Shown here: piece by piece, positions 35,876 to 48,252 of the stretch
Position numbering within the stretch: the first letter of the stretch is position 1
How the letters are laid out: the number at the start of each line of letters is the position of its first letter
Assembly (NCBI GenBank): GCA_004194705.1
Contig: SADC01001284.1
Location: forward strand, 124,001-188,000
DNA: 64,000 bases
DNA from: Ditylenchus dipsaci
Lineage: Eukaryota > Nematoda > Chromadorea > Rhabditida > Anguinidae
Direction: 5' to 3'
Made by a program: the position numbers and the translations under genes
Notes under the pieces: model-generated
The model's database searches: none
What the model saw: the letters and a program-made list of their open reading frames with translations, nothing else
What the model was told of the DNA's origin: nothing

Positions 35876-36271
35876 TCCACCAACGCAAAAATTCAAATTT
35901 CGGTCAAAGATCAATTTGCTGACCATGGCACTGCTTTCTTTTATGATTTGCTGTCTTCTTTGGTATGAAATGACGCTCAAAATCTGTGCTTTCTGCTGCT
36001 GTAAATATACTAAAATATCAACAATGATATCAATTATTTTTAGTGTTTATACGAAGGAACTAAATTCTGTATTTCGTAGGATTTTTGAAAAATGCTAATA
36101 TTTTGCATGTTATACGGCAAAAAAAAATTCGGCTGAAATTTTTCGGCGTCATGGTAAGCATCATGCTTGCACATTCTACTTCCTGTTGGTCAACTTTTTC
36201 TCGCATTCGTGGTTTGAAAATCTGCTTGTTGCTTCAATATAGTTTATAATTCACAAGGATGGTTATACAGT

Positions 36272-36350
36272 TCACTCTCGATATAACGCGACCCCTAGGA
36301 CCGGTCAAAAGTCGCGTTGTGTCGCGAGCCGCGTTAGATCAAACGTAAAT
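36272..36350. mobile_element. Single pogo/Tc1-like terminus
   Basis: CAGTTCACTCTCGATATAAC GCGACCCC resembles the CAGTC..ACCTCGATATA ends of pogo-type elements. No partner end was found nearby. Confidence 0.4.
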
Positions 36351-36989
36351 TTTAGGCCTATTCCACTAACTGCAAATTTGCAATGTATGATTGCAAAGTG
36401 AAAAAAGTGCAAATTCTTAGTGGAACAGAAAATCACTTTGCACTTTGCAAATTTGCGCTTCGTATTTTTCACTCTACAAAGCTACACTTTTAAAACTTAA
36501 ATTTTTCTTAGGTTATGACCAAAACACCCAAAACCTCTCTTAACCACCCGAAACTACCCAAATATCCAAAAACCACCCAAACCGGCCCAAACCACCCTAA
36601 GACACCCAAAACCATCTTAAATATAGATAAGTTACGTTTTCGGTTGTTTACAGTGATTTTATGTGGTTTGGTTCGTTCTTTGATAAATTAAGCGGTAGTA
36701 GGGCCTTTCTCTTGTAAGATTTATCGGTCCAAAAAAGACGGTATTTTATTTTGCCCATAGAATACTGAATTTTGGCAGCAGGGTATTTAATTTTGGTCGA
36801 ATAATTGTGTTGGTAATCAAATATTGAATTTTGGCAGAAAAATTCGACACGCTGACCATTTATGCTATATTCGATCAAAACCATATTTTAACTCCTGGTT
36901 CAGGTGCTCTTGGACCTGTAACTTTTTGAAAAACACATTGTTTTATTTACAATAATAAATAACGAGAAAAAACAAATAAATATTTTTTA

Positions 36990-39900
36990 TTATCTTCCTC
37001 CATTGCGGAACAGATTTCCTATGCCTCCGAATATTCCACCTCCTCCACCCCGACTTTTAAACTCCTGCACTTCGGTCTGGAACCGCTGCTCTTGTAGTTT
37101 CTCAAATTGGGCGCACTTTTTGTCGCGGAAAATATTAGGAATCTGAAAAAAATTAAAAAATTCTTATTGTCTTTAGATACCGATCATAATTTGCCATAAA
37201 ACATAATTATCGGACCTGGTTAAAATCGTATTTTTGGCTTACTTCATGAAGACTAGTCTCATGCAATTTACCACAAATTTTGAGGTTCATTTCACCTCCT
37301 ACAAACTGATAGTGAACTTGCCAAAGACAAGTCTTCAAAAAGTGCTAAAAACACAATGCCAACAACATGATTTTGAATGGAGAGGGGCAATATTAGAGAC
37401 GGTATCTGGTTTATTGTGGTCTCTGGTTTAATTTTGCCTAGCCGCGTATAAGTTTTATGCTATTTTTTTACTGGCTTTAAGTATTTAGAAATTGGTTTCA
37501 ATAAAAAAAGTTGCTTCAAAGTAGGTATTTTTGAGGCTCTTAGTCTGGTTCAAAATTCATATATTTTGGTTAGAAGAAATCACTGAATGTGGCTTACCCT
37601 AGTTATTTATTCCTAAAACTAGATTTAAAAATAACCTTTAAGCCGCTTTCACAATGGGTCTGGGACTTAGTGCGCGACACGGCTTCCTTTTCGCTGTAAT
37701 TTTTTCTTGATTGCGAAAAAAATTCTGTTAGTACCATTTTGTAGCTAAGATTAAGGGCTTCAAAATGAGCCATTGAAAATTAACATGTTATTTTAAAATT
37801 TTAGATAAAAATGCCCAGTCTGACACTGAGTCTGACACTCGGTCTGAGTGTCCGATTTAGTGTCAGACTCAGTGTCAGACTGGGCATTTTTATCTAAAAT
37901 TTTACAATTACATGTTAATTCTGAATGGGTCATGTTGAAGCCCTGAATCTCAGCTACAAAATGGTACTAACAGAATTTTTTTTCGCAATCAAGAAAAAAA
38001 TTACAGCGAAAAGGAAGCCGAGTCGCGCACTGAGTACAAGACCCATTGTGAAAGCGGCTTTAGTGTTTTAATCATACCAAATTTTAATCAATTTATTTCA
38101 ATTTCTAGAAAAGCGGAAATAAAATAAAAAGAAAGAAGTTCAGACGTTAAAGGGGAAACTTCAGTCAATTTAAATAAATTTAATTAATTAAAAAGAGGAG
38201 AAATTGATTAAAAAGGGGTGGAAATTAAGAAATTAGTGGGGTATTTCCGTAAGAGCTAATCTAAATTTACTACTAAAACCATGAAATGTGCAAAACATTA
38301 TTATGCTTCTGGGCGAAATTAGAACACGCACTCACAAACCAGACGGATTATCATTTTTTAAAATTTACGTTTGTTGCTGTAGTAGCAGCTTCAAACAATA
38401 GATTTGTCTTGACTTTGGCACCCTCAATTTCATAGTCTACTACTGCATGTTCACAAGCCAGTCTGTAAAGATATGTTAAGACAATTATTATTTTTCTATT
38501 GATCAAAGAAGAATTACAATCTGTCAGGATGTCGCTTGGATACCCAGTACTCCAGAAGTTCAGAGTTGGATGGGTGTAGGAGCCTTGCTGAAATTGTTTG
38601 GTCAGCATATTTTTCGCGGTTTTGTAAGAAGTTTGCGATGAAGACCCGTTTCAACTTCCATAAATTCCCTGTCTGTTACCGTCTCTATTTGTCTTCGCTT
38701 GTTTTGTTAAAATAAAAAATACCTACATCTAGACTAAAAATACCTACATCTAGACTGTTAGCAGCTAGCCATTCTCCGATGATAGCTAGTTTAAAAGCTT
38801 TTCCAAGCAATGGATTGTCCAGTTGAGAGAAAAACTCTTTTTCCAGCTAAATTTGGATTTGTAAAACATCTTTGAACAAATAACTTCATACCTCTGGGCG
38901 GTTGGGACCACGTTCGTAGAACTTCATCCATACCTAGAAAATAGGAAAAAAAACATTTATAAGGAGGGATTCATTTGTTTTTGGGATTTAGGTTTCAAAT
39001 ACAACCATCTTGTTGTCCCTTCCCTTCCACTTGGTCAATTTTACGGTCTTTTTTAAATTTTAGCATTGATGTCTCAATTTATAGCCAGTGAGATAAGCTA
39101 TTAAATAAGCAGCAATTTTCCTTAGAACAGTTTTTAAAAGCGGACCAAAAACACAATGTCGAAAACTTATTGGGAGGTTGCAGGTTATACGGCAAATGGC
39201 TTTTCCATTTCAAAAGATATACAAGGTGGCGCAACTTTTTCGCCCTAGTTAATTTTTGCCATAACTTTCTGAATTCTTGTTGTTTTGACGGGATCTTTTT
39301 TTTGTTAGATAGATGAGACTCTGGCAAACTTTTTGGTACCAAACATTCATTAAACATTCAGGAAGGAAAAAGCGTGGCAAACTTCCAGAAAAGATATCGC
39401 AGGAATTTCGACCGTCCAACCACCATGCAACTGCGCCAGATGCATTTTTCCTTCCTCGATAAACCATTCCACGCACTTTGCTCGATCTTCAGGCGAATAA
39501 GGCATCTGAAACGATACATTTTTAGAAAGGTCGTAATTGTCAACAAAGCTAACATGAAAAAATGAATGTTTGGTACCAAGAAATTTTTCAGAGTCTCCTC
39601 TATCTAACAAAAAAAAAGAACTTGTCAAAACAACAAAAATTCAAAAAGTTATGGCAAAAATTAACTAGGGCGAAAAAGTCGCGCCACCCTGTAGTTTCCA
39701 CCTTACATCAATTGCTCCTTCCTTCTGCCAATAGTCTTTTTGCCAGACACTCTTGGTGAAGGCGGAACAGAGTGTGAAGTCAGGATCTTCAGGAGGGGGC
39801 ACACTTTGGTGGTCAGTCTATAGGTCCTTTCTTCGGTGGCTCTGCACAGGTTTCCATCTGTGTTTTCCAGTAATTTCAGCTTCCTAGGTTGTAAGTTGCT

Positions 39901-42900
39901 TTTAATTCTCGAAAAGTTGGTAAAAACCTCGAATTCTTGCAAAAGTCACAATAATAGCATTCCCGCCCGCAAGTGGCCACATCCATGCATCTGAGTTTGC
40001 CAATTGGTTGCACATTTATGTCCAATTTCATTGCTAATCTACTGATGTGCACGTCTGGAAATCGGTGAATTGGCTGAGTTTTACATTTTATAAAAATAGA
40101 AAGTGCTCACTGGGTGGCAGAGTTACGTCGATGGACATGTCGAAGCAGTCTGGCCATCTGAAACAAGATTGTAGTCAATTTTTTAGACACAGCCTTGCAA
40201 GATTTTTTCAAATTGAAACGACGGTCAAAGTTTTTAACTAGCACTTTTGAAAACGAGCGGGTAGAATTTCTAAGAATACTTCTTTGATTCAGAATTTGAC
40301 TTGAATAAGATCGGGATTACAAGCCAAGATCATAAAAAGAATCCAAGCAAAACAAATTTTTGGAAACAGGGCGAAAGGGAGGCAAACGCTCCTGAGTCAG
40401 ATTATAGACCACATAGATATTTCTACAGCTAAACTAACAATACTTAGGTTTATTCAACTGGTTTCAAGGATTAGAGAACAGAATTCTTACGTCAACTGAA
40501 CTACTCCATCCTCGTTCCTTTGGCTGGGATGGCTGAACTGGGGTTGGCTAACTAAATTGCTTTTATTAGTCTCATGCGCAATAATCCCGAATTCTAATAC
40601 CTTCATTGGTTCAGTACAGTTGCTCCCTGTCAGCAAATGACAGCATGGGCCATGACGGGCATCCTTCAACCTCGCAATAAACAAATTTTGCTAATAATCG
40701 CCTAGAAAAAACATTTAACGAATATGTTTCATCAGAAACCTTTTCACCTCATAGGATCTATCGCTAAAATTTTTTTAAAAGCTTAATTTTTGTTTTGGGA
40801 TTTAAAAATATTTTTCACCTACCTAACTTTTCGCACTGACCCAGTACCTATAGGCACATCCTTGTCGTTGTAGACGACTGTGTTACCGTTTTTGTCAGCC
40901 ACCACTTTTCCGGCACTCTTGCCTTGGGCATCGTAGCACTGAGAAATTCCAGGAGTCTCGGCTAAAAATCGAGAAATTATGAAATTTACAATGAAAATAT
41001 TAAAAATGGGTTGTATTTTATTGGGTACACTGCATTTCAGTTACAACATTTTTTATAGAGTCAAAATACAGTCAAATTCTTTCGCGAGAATTCTGATTTT
41101 GCTGATCACTTTTCGAAAACTACAATTTGTTCCTCTAAAAAGCAAAAAATTCACACAAAGACACAAAAAAAATTACTTGTGTAGAGTATTTGATTTTTAG
41201 AACAGAATTCTTAGGTTTCTGAAAAAAAATCGGCAATATCGACATCCGTGCAATATTTGGCACCAGAACGACAAAACTGGCAAAAGCTACTAAAATTAAG
41301 GTAACAACAGTCCAACTTGAAGGGTTGGCTTACTATATGTACATAAAAGTAGCAGAGAATAGGTTTGAATGGCGTAGCGACATTTGCGTCTGGGGTTTGA
41401 CCGACACGACAGTAGGGACGCATTTGGGCGGAAGTGAAATTTGTGGCCCAAAAAATAGAACCTAATTTTGACAATCAATATTTCAGATAAAAGCCTTTTC
41501 TGACATCAAAAATGTCTGCAAATATCGGACCCGCTAAAGTCCTGTCCGCAAATGTCGCATCCGCTGAAGTCACGTTTGCAAATGACCGTCCGCATTTGTC
41601 GGGCAGTGAATGTCGATCCTTATTTATCAGGCCGCTAATGACGTTCCGAAAATCCCCAGGCGCAAATATTACCACGCCGCCCGAATTTCAATTGCAGTCA
41701 TAATAGATATTTTTAAGCTGACTTGAAGCAACAAAAAAGGCTTTTGGCAAACTTTGTTTTGCCAAATTTTCCATAACATTTTTGGTCGACTTTAATTTAT
41801 AAAAAGGTTCTTTTTACTATTTTTCATTTGTTTAATTCGCGATGGATATCGCTCGTTAGGATCGAAAAACTGTACAACACTTTTGAACTGTGCTATATTT
41901 TTAAAAGACGTTTTCTGTAATTTTGGAGACGTCTATAATATCATTGTTACCTCACTTTTCGGCCTAAATTTTTTTTTTCGGATCATCGTGTTCCCTGACT
42001 GATTCTGAAAAACTTTAATTTTGGTAGACATATTTTTTTAAAGGCGTCCTTTTAAGAAAAAGTGTTGTTCGAAATTTCTAAAAAGTAAGTATTTTTAAGT
42101 CAATGTCTCGACTCTAATATACAAACGACATACTATTGGATACAGAATTTACAGCGCTTTCATGTTACAGAAAAAAACTATGCAAATGATACTGAAAAGT
42201 GGGAGCAATAGACCTCTAAATAGAAAATTCTTTTTTCTCGAACACTTTTTTGACCTTAAAACACGTCTACACAGGCCATAAAGGGGCGCCCCGAAAATTT
42301 CTAACTTCAATGGAAAGCGCTGTAAACTTCACGTTGAATAGAGCAAAAAAATGAGAAAAATCAGTCCTTCCGAAAGTTATGGCTAAAAGAATAAATCAAG
42401 TTGCTCAGAAGTACTGACTTTTTGATAAAAAATTATTAACCAACTTCAATTTTTAGTGTGCCGATGTGCCAATTCTGAGGCCAGATTCGTGCTCACCGTG
42501 GTAGATTTACGTGTAAAAGTGTTACGTTCAACAAACCACTAATGTATTTTTATGTTTTTTTTATTTTAAGTATTCGTGAGTAATCAGACAAACCCCAAGT
42601 GTTGTACAACTTTACGAAAAAGTTAGAAACCTGTGCAATAGTACTTCTCGGATCTGCGTCCAAACAGAGAGCTCACATAATCATTCTTGGAGACATCATT
42701 TGCTGACAGTTGAGCCTCAGTTTTTTTTCCATTTTGCGTGATTGCATACTGGTATTTTCCAGATTTGTTTTTTTCCTACAATTATTGCATAATAAGGATT
42801 TTAGCACAAACTAAAAATATTCATACCTTGTCCTCAAACCCCAGAACTCCCTGGCCTTCATTTTTGGAGTGGGATGCAGGGTCCAGTTTGAAGTTGAACC

Positions 42901-44305
42901 TATCGTTTCTGGCCTCGAAATCAGTGTCACTAGCTTCTTTGAGTGAGCCATGGGCTATGGTGTCCAGCTCGTATTGGCCATCTGCTTTTAAAAGGGCATG
43001 TTTACCCTCTTCGTCAACTTTTGTCTTTAGTTGGGCACTGAAAATGGTCAGTTTTCGGGCAAAAATTTGTGTTATTGAATGAATGCCTACTTGTGTCCCT
43101 CCACTTGAGCCAGACCTCCCTTGTCTCCAAAGCGCTGAACCTGAGCTCGAGCTCCTTGAGCTATTTCTGCCACTGCCACCTGAGACAAAAATATGTGGAC
43201 TTGGAAGGATTTCAAGGTTTCTTTTTGAAAATTTTTACATTTCCATGAGCAGAGGCGAGAAGCTGCTTTCGTTCAGTCAAAAGATCCAAAAACACCTTTT
43301 CCTTATCACTGGCATCCAAGCCGACCTGTAATTTAACCAAAAATTTAATTTAAAAATGTGAATTTAGGCTTATTTTTTTAAGATGGACTATGCTGGATTT
43401 GATAAGGCCCGGAAACTAGGCTTTTTTGTGTCTACAAGTAAACCGTGTAGTGAGCCACCAACCGGTGATTGGTAATTAAGAATTCTATCGGAAAGATACA
43501 ACAAAAACGGGATAAGATCTCAGATCTTCAGTTCGGATGGACCTTACTTTCTACAGATGATTACTCAGATCGAAATGAATTAGTTAAACCTTATGTAACA
43601 TTGGAAGCTTTTAATTGAAAGCCGATTATTTGTGGAGCGAAATTCTTCGAAGTAGTCTTGATTTGTTCCTGAACCTTAATCCGTTAAGATCGGGTCAAAA
43701 AACGGCGAGCTAAGATATGGCTCGTTTTATTTCTTTTTCTTATAATAGCTATTTCGAGTGGGCCACCTGGAAAATTTACAAAACTCACATAGTTAAAAAT
43801 ATCTAAGGTTCTGAGTTTCGGATCTGTGCCTATATTCAGGGTGCAATTTGTACTGAAATCGGTTTTATTTGGGAACAGAAGTCTGTACCAAAACAGGTTT
43901 TTTCACGACCTTTCACGTCCTGAATATAGACACTGATCTCAAGTAATTTTGAGTTTAGTTTTAAAATTTTTTTTGAAAAAAATGTAGATTTATTTTTCAA
44001 AAGTTAGGCCATGAAACGCCACGAGTTGATTTTCTGCCCTTTTCTATCTCCAAATATTTTTTTGAAGCTGTGATCACCCATTGACATCCTATTTTTTATA
44101 ATTCTCCATAAATCTTACAAGAGCTTACCTGCTGAACCTGCTGGCCGGTTTTGTCTAACCATGAAGAGTCCACATCAATATGTTTCCTTGGTTCATTGAT
44201 GGCCACATGATTAGGTCTGACATTCTGACCCCACACCCCTACTTGCACACCCAAGATCCCTACTAGAAGCACAAAAAACAGGGATCGTTGACCAGCACTC
44301 AGCAT
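36990..44305 (-). CDS. Secreted Cys-rich protein of ~660 residues, family not recognised
   Basis: Exon 1 (44305-44129) starts with a signal peptide (MLSAGQRSLFFVLLVGILGV, cleavage likely near WGQ). Further exons are 43325-43239, 43179-43091, 43037-42827, 42775-42631, 41461-41334, 41276-~41213, 40961-40823, 40701-40618, 40157-40111, 40033-39928, 39883-39707, 38933-38892, 38846-38748, 38672-38518, 38462-38369 and 37142-36990. Phases agree across nearly all joins. The N-terminal third is charged and Cys-free. The middle is Cys-rich (YYCTG, MRPYCRVGQ, CRSGAKYC, FVYCEVEGC, ATCGRECYYCDFCK). The C-terminal part looks helical (LEKEFFSQLDNPLLGKAFKL) and ends in a Gly-rich tail (GGGGGIFGGIGNLFRNGGR). 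Exon 39883-39707 is 177 nt where 178 are needed; a C run near 39800 seems one base short. The donor of the 41276 exon is unclear. AATAAA follows the stop. I do not recognise the family. Confidence 0.78.
37641..38059. mobile_element. PIF/Harbinger-like MITE with TTA TSD
   Basis: The ends AGCCGCTTTCACAATGGGTC and ACCCATTGTGAAAGCGGCT are inverted, with TTA on both flanks. The whole 419 bp is a near palindrome with a centre of AGTCTGACACTGAGTCTGAC words. TTA (TWA) targets and such ends are typical of Harbinger MITEs. It lies in the last intron of the secreted Cys-rich gene. Confidence 0.88.
39222..39691. mobile_element. Deleted mariner-like element with TA TSD
   Basis: The inverted arms of about 130 bp start CAAGGTGGCGCAACTTTTTC and end GAAAAAGTCGCGCCACCCTG, with TA on each side. 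On the minus strand the interior keeps a start-like MPYSPEDRAKCVEWFIEEGK, which resembles the N-terminal helix-turn-helix of mariner-type transposases. The rest of the transposase is deleted. It sits 15 bp from the 3' end of an exon of the secreted gene. Confidence 0.78.
41505..41665. repeat. Word cluster (GTCCGCAAATGTCGCATCCG)
   Basis: CCGCAAATGTCG-like and inverted CGACATTTGCGG-like words alternate over 160 bp, in an intron of the secreted gene. It could be a collapsed word-ended foldback. Confidence 0.45.
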
Positions 44306-44376
44306 ATTCCAAACCTGCAAAGGAACAAGTCAGTCAATGAAAGTGGAAACAATCAAATTGAGAACAGGGAAAAGGG

Positions 44377-44922
44377 ATGCTCGATGCAGCAATTATCGAT
44401 GCCTTTTCTTGGATTCAACAAGGAGGTAATCCAATTTACCGTATTTTCGCTTGGATGCTGCTGGTGATCCACCGACCAGATGGTCTGACTGGCTACCCAC
44501 CTCGCAATAATAAAAGTAGAGAGTGTTGCCTGCGGCTATGTATTACGCATGCGATGGTGATTACCCAATGCTGCTTCAGTGGATCTCTTCTTTTTTTAGG
44601 GTTTTCTATGACCAGTAAAACATGCGCAAGTTGTGGTGATTCACTCTTGCTTTCAGATGTTAGAGAGGGCCTAATATTTGTGGATATACATTTAGCAACG
44701 GTTTTTTTAAATTTTGGATGTTTTCTTTATAAAAATACTTATTTATGTGTGATCTATTCTGATGCATCAATTAGCAAAAAATTTCTCGGAAATCCAAAGG
44801 AGTTTGGTCGCTTAAAAAAGGAAAAAGAGCTTAATGCAAACAGCATCACTGCATCAATAAAAAATGGCCTTATGTATTTTACACCGTCAGATCGTAAAAA
44901 AATTCTATCGAGTATACCGTAA
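44377..44922 (+). CDS. Uncertain 181-codon open reading frame
   Basis: An open frame runs from ATG 44377 to TAA 44922, starting 71 bp upstream of, and divergent from, the secreted gene on the other strand. The length is notable in AT-rich DNA. It has two clustered Cys pairs (TCASC near codon 80) and a Lys-rich end. No domain is recognised, and a TTTCAG at 44655 could also be a splice acceptor. It may be a chance frame or part of a divergent gene. Confidence 0.2.
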   Translation: MLDAAIIDAFSWIQQGGNPIYRIFAWMLLVIHRPDGLTGYPPRNNKSRECCLRLCITHAMVITQCCFSGSLLFLGFSMTSKTCASCGDSLLLSDVREGLIFVDIHLATVFLNFGCFLYKNTYLCVIYSDASISKKFLGNPKEFGRLKKEKELNANSITASIKNGLMYFTPSDRKKILSSIP

Positions 44923-45560
44923 ATTTTTTCTTTTAACTTTTACGAAGTTTTTATGTTAACAGTGAACCGTGAATGTCAGCTTTTTAGCGATCTTTCAACA
45001 AAGTAATTGATATATAAAAAAGTTGCAGGAAAAAGGTTTTGTATGGACGCATGTATTTTGAAAAATTTGCTTCATACAAAAAAAATTTCTCTAACTTTTT
45101 TAAAATTTTAGTGAGTCAGCTGATAGCTTGCTATCAAGCTGAGATTCAGGGCTACATTTTGATGTAAATATGTCTAAAAAGGCTGAAAAGTTTTTGAAAT
45201 AAAAGAATGTTTTCAAATTTGACGAGGTAAAAGAATAATTTGACGGGGGAAAACAATTTGAGCCATGAAAAATTGCAACGAATGCCCTCCTTTCCATGAA
45301 AACCATGTGCATGTGAACACTATATCTCTATGATAGATTTGGCAAAATTATTTTTCACAGGTTTTTTTGAAAAATTCCAGTGTAATAAATAAAAAGCCTA
45401 ATTAATAAAATATACTGCCGAAAAATTTGACTTTTAATGATATATGCAAATGAACATGATTAGTAAATCGAATTTATAAAAAAAATCAATTATTTTGATA
45501 ACCTAACCAACTGAAGTCATAAAAGCTTTGGATGCTTAATTTTTAAATAAGTAAAGCTAT
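44923..45560. other. Stretch without a recognised gene
   Basis: This AT-rich stretch includes, at 45220-45270, a short piece with TTTGACGAGGTAAAAGAATA and CAATTTGAGCC words that relates to the 2.2-4.9 kb foldback ends. Confidence 0.4.
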
Positions 45561-45563
45561 ACT

Positions 45564-47458
45564 ATGAAATTTAATTTTATGGCTGCACTTATTATTGGCT
45601 TCGGTTTTGTCCTAATGTTGAACGCAGTTGAAGTGAAAGGTAACTGCGGACTGACAAAAGTTTCAAAAAACTGGGTTTTCTTTGACGGCTCAAATTGTTT
45701 TCACTGACTAAATTACTATTTGGCACTAGTCAATTACTGATTTACCTCGGTAAATCGCAAAAAACTTTTTTTCAATGTTTTAATTTTTTTCGTCACTTAT
45801 CTGAAACATAGTGAATCATAATCTCAAAAAGACGAATTTTTCTTACAGCTGGCAGAACGATTTTAAAATATAACAGAGTTATATTTGAGCTTTTTGAAAC
45901 AGAAGAATGAAATTCGAAAAAAAATAATAGAGAAAGTTTATTTTTAAGAATCACAAATTTAGACTGGAAAGTGACAAGGCCATTTAAAACTCGTCCTACT
46001 CCAATCAAAAAACCTAGAAAGACCACGCTTAAAATCGGCAAGATGACCACTCTTAAATTAAGATCCACACAAAAAAGACGGTATAAATTTACAAAAGTGT
46101 CCAGAAGACACACCTGGAAACAAGAGCGGGCACCTGAGAACCGACCTAAGGGTTTCAACAAATGCATTTTGAAGAAGTGCAGCAGGAAAGCGCATTGTAA
46201 GAACGCAGTCAAAGGCTGTATTTATTGCAATACATTGCTTAGGATATGCACCATTTACAAGGGCAGACGTAAGCGTTCAACATAGATAGGTGTAAGATTA
46301 ATTGATGTCAGAAGTTTGAGTCTATTCTTATTGATAAATGTTTGACAAATCATGTGTACAGTCGATTTCGTTATAATTAAAAATAATAATAGCACTTAAA
46401 TTTATTTTCGGCCAAATTTTCTAAAAAATTATCTAAGTTTGATCAAAAATAACTATCTATTGATTGCCCGTCCCGATGGTAACAAAATTTACCCAAGATA
46501 ATTTATTTGGAATTCCCTTCATCTAACTTTTTACAGTCAAACCTCGATTTAGTGGCACCCCCAAAAGTTCGTTCCCGCCTAGGCTCCGACACTTTTTTTA
46601 ACCCAATTTGCAAAATATTTTATCGATTCTGTTATGACAGTCTGGTCGCAAATATCGTGAGGATTCCGATTTTGCCGATCGTTTTTTTGAAAAGTAAACA
46701 AAATTTGGGTTAAAAAAGTGAAACCTCGATATAGTGGCACCTGTTTTCAAAAAAGGGTGCCACTATATCGAGGTTTCACTTTTTTAACCCAAAATTCGTT
46801 TACTTTTCAAAAAACGATCGGCAAAATCGGAATCCTCACGATATTTTCGACCAGACTGTCATAACAGAATCGATAAAATATTTTGAAATTATGCATTTTT
46901 AATTTAAGTCTTTGTTCATGTCAGTAACCCTACCGTATTTCCTCTAATAAGCGCCCGGGGCGCTTATTTTTCAAACCCCTAAAAATTTTGAAATTGTCAA
47001 TCAGAAATGGCCTTAACTCCAAAATTTTAGTCAAAAAATAGGGGGGGCGCTTATTGGAGCGGGGGCGCTTATTAGAGGAAATACGGTAATTTAGAAATTT
47101 TCTTCTATTCGACAAAATTATTACCATAGTGACCGCACTAAATTTTAAGATCTCTTCCAGGCGACGGTGTTTGCAAGTATCCCCGGGATTGCAAGCGCAA
47201 AAAGCAATGTACAAGAAGCAAAACTTCAATCAAAAATCGATCTGGAGGTGATCAAATGGGACAAGCAACTTGCACTTCAATAAAAACCAGAAGTAAATTT
47301 GGATTTTTGTGCGTTAAAGAGAGGGAATTTAAAAAATGTTCTGAAGCATTCAGACCAATGCCCAATTTTAAAATATGGGACGGTATATCCCCAATGCACT
47401 ACTGCAGCTCAATGCCATAGCTTCAGCCATGCACCTATTTGCAATGATGGATGTTGTG
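45564..47458 (+). CDS. Small secreted, Lys/Arg-rich, Cys-containing protein
   Basis: Exon 1 (45564-45639) encodes a 25-residue signal peptide (MKFNFMAALIIGFGFVLMLN). Exon 2 (45963-46268) encodes a very basic stretch with KCILKKCSRKAHCKNA and GCIYC. Exon 3 (47161-47458) continues with GVCKYPRDCKRKKQCTR. Phases join correctly (donors GTAACT and GTAAGC; acceptors TTTAG and TTCCAG). In exon 3 the frame changes between about 47300 and 47380. The downstream frame reads YPQCTTAAQCHSFSHAPICN then DGCC, a pattern seen in nematode secreted Cys-rich modules, so one base is probably missing. A donor GTCAGT follows at 47459 and the terminal exon is not found. Function is unknown; an extracellular cationic protein is inferred. 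Confidence 0.6.
46532..46890. mobile_element. Pogo-type MITE pair, head to head
   Basis: The left part 46532-46755 begins TACAGTCAAACCTCGATTTA and ends GATATAGTGGCACC. The right part 46755-46890 is a truncated inverted copy sharing GGTGCCACTATATCGAGG and CGATCGGCAAAATCGGAATC. A single copy is at 62968-63200. It lies in intron 2 of the small secreted gene. Confidence 0.8.
46933..47086. mobile_element. CCGTATTTCCTCTAATA MITE, word AAGCGCC
   Basis: The ends CCGTATTTCCTCTAATAAGC and GCTTATTAGAGGAAATACGG are inverted, with TA on both sides. The arms repeat the word CGCTTATT and share TTTTTCAAACCCC inside. The element is 154 bp and noncoding. Confidence 0.9.
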
Positions 47459-47858
47459 GTCAGTTTTGTGTATTATTTGTTCGTCTGTAGTTTCATAATC
47501 AGCTTGATCTCTCTATTTTTCTGAAAAGTTTTGCGAAAAGAATTAAAAATGGCTAGAAGCCAAACCGATTCTTGGTTTATAATGTAGACTCAGAACTATC
47601 CTATTTAGCCAAAAAATCATTAGAAACATCTGTTTCTAGCTTTTTCCGCCCTCTTTTTGGTGTACAAAATAGCTAAGATTTTAATTTATCGTTAAATGTA
47701 AAATAAAGGGTGTAATTAAAACGTTCCAGTTAATTTCTGAATTTTCCCTCCTACTTTTTAAAACCTTTTTCTGAATAGGTTTCTTATAAATTTTTCTATT
47801 TTCTGGACTCATTTTAGCGACGAAAATTAGTTTTTCTAAAATAACTACTTCTTGTTTA
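47459..47858. other. Stretch without a recognised gene
   Basis: This is expected to hold the 3' end of the small secreted gene, but no exon could be assigned. Confidence 0.3.
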
Positions 47859-48252
47859 GCCCTATTCATACTCCCGCTGGACACGGCACACGTGTCAAGT
47901 GCTAGGAAAGCCACGGGACACACACATTTTTCAATCCTGGCGACATATTTCAGGGTAAATAGGGTACTCTACACGATAGAACTAATATACATACTGTTCA
48001 GACATTCAAAAATGGTTTTTGGGCAACCCGCAAGTCCTGGTGATTTGTCCCGCGGAACATTGACCTGCGGGATAGCCCAAAAACCATTTTGGATAGTAAT
48101 TACGGAAAATCTGTTTTTCCTATATTTTAGAGCAGGGTCGATTTTTTTTGGATTTGATATAAGCGCTGAAAAATGATGGCTGGGAGCCAAGTTAGAGACA
48201 AAAAAGTGTTTGAAAATTTGTCCCGTGTCCGGCGGGAGTATGAATAGGGCTT
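47859..48252. mobile_element. MITE with GCCCTATTCATACTCCC ends
   Basis: The ends GCCCTATTCATACTCCCGCT and GGCGGGAGTATGAATAGGGC are inverted. An inner hairpin (GGTTTTTGGGCAACCCGC / GCGGGATAGCCCAAAAACC) lies at 48012-48085. The segment from about 47984 onward is also present at 61640, where the left end is replaced. Confidence 0.75.

Noticed and set aside
39350..39628. Exon of the secreted gene containing MPYSPEDRAKCVEWF
   Set aside because: Its phase fits, but it is inside an element with inverted ends and TA duplication, and the next exon at 38933 also joins in phase without it.
47969..48190. Repeated 60-75 residue frame also found at 61.7 kb
   Set aside because: It lies within the duplicated MITE with the GCCCTATTCATACTCCC ends; noncoding.
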